Source: Endocalyx cinctus (lineage: Eukaryota > Ascomycota > Sordariomycetes > Amphisphaeriales > Apiosporaceae). Taken from it: 64,000 bases of DNA. A model generated the notes under the pieces. That model was not told the origin of the DNA. It saw nothing but the letters and a program-made list of their open reading frames with translations, and did no database searches. The stretch lies in contig BCKC01000001.1 of NCBI GenBank assembly GCA_001600455.1, positions 1,204,441 through 1,268,440 of the forward strand, written 5' to 3'. Positions 61,198 to 64,000 of the stretch are shown here, piece after piece. Both the position numbers and the translations under genes were made by a program. Numbering within the stretch: position 1 is the stretch's first letter; each line of letters starts with the position of its first letter.

Positions 61198-63516
61198 ATG
61201 GCTACAGCAAAAGGACTGCTAGCCATCTTGCAGCCGGCAGCCGATGAAAATGACCCTATCCACCTCACCCTTACGCACGCGACGCTAAGCGACGCGTCTT
61301 ACGAATGCATTTCGTACCGACGCAACCGCCGCGCCAAGAAAGCAGACGGCGGCGAAACCAACGATACGACCACGGTCTTAGTCGAAGGCGAAGAAGTCAC
61401 CGTCCCCGCCGCGCTCGCGAGCGCGCTACGGACGTTCCGCCGAAAAGACCAGCCCCGCACGGTATGGGCGGACCTCCTCGTCGGCGGCACGGCCGAGGAG
61501 CGAGGGGCCCAGCCCGACGCGATCCGGGAGATCCTCGCGCACGCCTCCAAGACGCTCTGCTGGCTCGGGCCGGATAGAGGGGAGCCGACGACGAAGGCGT
61601 TCGCCATCATCCAGGAGATGGGCAAGCGCTGGAACCAGGCCTGCCTGAAAGTCGGCCTCTCCGCCGACGTGAGCCTCACGCGCGCCACCCTCCCGCAGCT
61701 GCACGGAATAAGGGAGGCCCTGAACGACTGCCCGTTCAACGACCTCGACTCGTTCGACTTCGAGCGCTGGCGGCACGTGTACCACCTCTTCGGCGCCGCG
61801 TACTTCCGCTCCGTGCACCCGGTCGCCGAGATCGTCCTGGCCGCCTCGGCCGTCGTCGTCTGCGGCGGAAACGAGATCCGCTGGGCCGACTGGATCGCCG
61901 CGTCGCGCGCCCTGCCCTTCTTCCAGAACAAGTTCTTCGGCGGCGTCCCGCTCGTCCCGAGCGTCGCGCGCGGTCTCGAGATCTGCTCCCAGATCGAGAT
62001 CGCCGAGCGTCGTCGTCGCCTGGGCGAGTCCCTCGAGCTGTTTCCCATGATCCAGACCGCGCGCGATTGCGGTGCCCCTTTGATTAGAGGAGGGAAAAGA
62101 AAGGAGGGAGAGGAGGAAATCGACGTTCGCGAGTACGTCTTCTCGTCGATCCCGATGGCGACGCCGTCGAAACGCGTCGAGTTCCACGGCCGCGGACCCC
62201 AGCCCCTCCCCGAGGTCGATTACGCGAAGACGGCCGAGCGCGTCTTCGTCGAGGCCGCGGCGTACACGGTGCTCGAACGCCAGGACCTGCAGGTCTGGTA
62301 CGGCGAGCGCGTGCCCTGCGCCAAGAGCGGGAAGCGCCGGGCCGGCCTGCCCACCTGGGTCCCGGACTTCGGCGCCGTCCCCGTCAAGGAGACGGTCCTG
62401 AGCCCGAATAACGGCCTGAGGATGTGTTGGGACTCGCTCAAAGACTCGGACAAGAAGCCTATCAAGGTGACGATGCCCGCGGACGACGGAAGCGACGACG
62501 TCGGCGGTAATAATAGTACGAAAGCGCTGCTGCGCGTCCAGGCCTACGCCCTCGATCGTATCGAGTACGTCTCGCCGGTCTTCAACGCCGGTAACGCGAC
62601 GCGTCTCTTATTCGAAGAATTCAACAAACTCTCTTCGTCCCCCTCCTCCTCCTCCTCTTCCGAAGACGAGCGCTTCGACCGCTTCTGGCGAACGCTCGTC
62701 CTCGATCACGGCGGCGCCCTCGGCGGCCCGTCGTCCCCTCCCGCGTCGACGGCGGACGCCGTCCGCAGCGTCCTCTGCCAGGAGCGCGTCCTCAATGAGC
62801 TCGGCTGCACGACGGGCGAGCTGCAAACGCCCGCGATCCAGCGGCGCATCGGCGCGAGCCCCGAGATCCAGCAGCTGCTAACCCAATGCGGCCGCGGCGC
62901 CGGGTACGAGGCTTTGCTTCGGAAGAACGCGATCGGGCGCAGGTTCTTCCGTACCGTAGGCGGTCGGTTCGGCATGTCGGCCATCGAGGAGGTCGCGTTG
63001 GTGGATTACTCGCTACGAGAAGAGGAAGAGGAAGAAAAGACGACGACGGCGACAACTTCTCCCGGAGGTGGACCGAGGGCGCCGGATTTCGGTGCCCTGA
63101 TGGCGGATCCGATGGCGAGCGCTATGCTCGCCGGATTTCAGCAGTACCTCCAGCAGCAAAGCCCGGATGTTGCCCACACCCTCGGACAGGCGCTACGGGG
63201 CGAGTTTCCGGGAGCGAAGGAGGAGAAAAGTCGTAAGGGTGGGGTGGCTAAGGATGACGTGGTCGTCGCTCTCGTGGGCGGTTTCTTTCCTTACGTGTTG
63301 CGGTCTTGCATGACGAAGACCGAGGGACAGGACGAAGCAGCGTCGACGTCTGGCTCGCAAACGCTATTCTCCGAGGATGACTCCGCTTACGAATTTGTAG
63401 GAGATTGTTACTTACACGGTTCGATGGAGGGTGAAGACTTCAAGGTTAAAGGGTTCTTTGGTCAAGAATATTATAACACGGACACGTCGAAACTGGTCGA
63501 CATCACTATTGTGTGA
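61198..63516 (+). CDS. Heterokaryon-incompatibility (HET) domain protein, divergent
   Basis: An intronless 772-residue frame. The N-terminal 250 residues follow HET-domain order: SYECISYRR (family: YxxLSYxWG) at about 34-42, VTVPAALASALRTFR, TVWADLLVGGTAEERGAQ in the place of the usual lWIDaiCINQ-D-ERxxQ, then AIREILAHASKTLCWLGPD. The tail region includes TWVPDFG, also common in these proteins. The CINQ core is replaced, and the WG after SY is RRN, so the domain is degenerate. The C-terminal two thirds are GC-rich with runs of Ser and Glu and no recognised partner domain (no NACHT, ankyrin or WD repeats). HET proteins mediate non-self recognition and cell death between incompatible hyphae; whether this one does is unknown. 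Confidence 0.78.
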   Translation: MATAKGLLAILQPAADENDPIHLTLTHATLSDASYECISYRRNRRAKKADGGETNDTTTVLVEGEEVTVPAALASALRTFRRKDQPRTVWADLLVGGTAEERGAQPDAIREILAHASKTLCWLGPDRGEPTTKAFAIIQEMGKRWNQACLKVGLSADVSLTRATLPQLHGIREALNDCPFNDLDSFDFERWRHVYHLFGAAYFRSVHPVAEIVLAASAVVVCGGNEIRWADWIAASRALPFFQNKFFGGVPLVPSVARGLEICSQIEIAERRRRLGESLELFPMIQTARDCGAPLIRGGKRKEGEEEIDVREYVFSSIPMATPSKRVEFHGRGPQPLPEVDYAKTAERVFVEAAAYTVLERQDLQVWYGERVPCAKSGKRRAGLPTWVPDFGAVPVKETVLSPNNGLRMCWDSLKDSDKKPIKVTMPADDGSDDVGGNNSTKALLRVQAYALDRIEYVSPVFNAGNATRLLFEEFNKLSSSPSSSSSSEDERFDRFWRTLVLDHGGALGGPSSPPASTADAVRSVLCQERVLNELGCTTGELQTPAIQRRIGASPEIQQLLTQCGRGAGYEALLRKNAIGRRFFRTVGGRFGMSAIEEVALVDYSLREEEEEEKTTTATTSPGGGPRAPDFGALMADPMASAMLAGFQQYLQQQSPDVAHTLGQALRGEFPGAKEEKSRKGGVAKDDVVVALVGGFFPYVLRSCMTKTEGQDEAASTSGSQTLFSEDDSAYEFVGDCYLHGSMEGEDFKVKGFFGQEYYNTDTSKLVDITIV

Positions 63517-64000
63517 TTGATAGACGTACATTGAAATATTCAGATCATGCTAGTCCTTTATATTTCTTCTTGGATAGTTTTCATTCGATTATCTCTCCCT
63601 TCTAGGTATTGTCGTATCTTATACAGGATTGGATGACGCCTCTTAAAGATTTCCTCCCTGAATATGTACTCTCTTATCGGGTTTTCAAGATGTGCCATGT
63701 TAACTGTGATAACATAAACTCTGTTGATATAGATAAACCTCATATAAGCGAGGCTATTTCTTTGGTCATATCTATACTTGAAACATCCCGTAGCATAGTA
63801 CTATGATAGCAAATAAGAAAGGGTAGGGATTAATACCTTAGCGAAGGATAATACCAAAAAGTCATCGGGCATATTCCATTCCATCACACAGCAGTCTTGG
63901 ATCACAAATTCTCTAAACGCAAGCCATCATTTATGTACGAAAGGATAATTATATTTAATATTAAGTCTGAATACGGCCGTAGGGTTCTCCATCCCATCAA
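63517..64000. other. 3' flank of the HET-like gene
   Basis: AT-rich sequence at the window edge. The frames at 63558-63743 (minus) and 63609-63806 (plus) overlap in opposite orientation and have no known motif. Confidence 0.35.

Noticed and set aside
61426..62187. Minus-strand 253-residue frame inside the HET-like gene
   Set aside because: Mirror frame of GC-rich coding DNA; the plus frame shows HET motifs.

Overview
The window looks like nuclear DNA of a filamentous ascomycete (Pezizomycotina, probably Sordariomycetes or a neighbouring class). The evidence is short spliceosomal introns with GTANGT-type donors, a CreA/Cre-1 carbon catabolite repressor, a HET-type protein, an RTA1-type membrane protein, fungal GH15, GH79 and AA9 enzymes, and TAGGTA/TACCTA motifs scattered through the intergenic DNA. 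It is gene-poor: about 14 convincing protein genes in 64 kb. Most lie in GC-rich islands separated by AT-rich stretches full of A/T homopolymers and microsatellites. I found no tRNA, rRNA, CRISPR or intact transposon.

Layout. 0.7-3.0 kb: secreted glucoamylase (GH15 plus CBM20, minus strand). 4.7-5.4 kb: a broken gene for a small secreted protein, possibly ribonuclease-fold effector-like. 8.6-10.3 kb: a single-pass membrane protein with an Asp run outside and a five-copy Pro/Tyr repeat inside. 11.6-13.3 kb: secreted GH79 glycosidase (minus). 14.5-15.9 kb: a BTB/POZ plus bromodomain protein (minus). 18.5-18.9 kb: a possible tiny two-exon gene. 21.5-23.2 kb: a Rad51-paralogue RecA-type ATPase with six exons (minus). 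23.2-31.7 kb: mostly empty AT-rich DNA ending in the creA promoter. 31.8-33.0 kb: creA, intronless, with a five-codon upstream ORF. 33-43.5 kb: ten kb without a convincing gene and with many long homopolymers. 43.6-51.7 kb: a denser block with an SDR oxidoreductase (minus), an AA9 LPMO, a small protein of unknown function, an RTA1-like seven-helix protein and a secreted calcineurin-like phosphoesterase. 52.2-57.0 kb: thymidylate kinase with unusual extensions and a conserved-looking disordered protein with KEN and D-box-like motifs (both minus). 61.2-63.5 kb: a divergent HET-domain protein.

How the genes relate. Three enzymes act on plant or storage polysaccharides (starch, glucuronic-acid-bearing glycans, and cellulose or related glucans by oxidation). 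The global repressor that normally controls such genes lies in the same window. This is co-location, not a demonstrated cluster. Thymidylate kinase and the Rad51 paralogue are housekeeping DNA-metabolism genes. The HET-like protein, the broken small secreted gene and the AT-rich gaps look more like accessory DNA.

Exon boundaries were worked out by hand from splice signals, reading phase and family conservation. Exon lengths sum to whole codons in every spliced model. No similarity search was run, so family names rest on recognised motifs.
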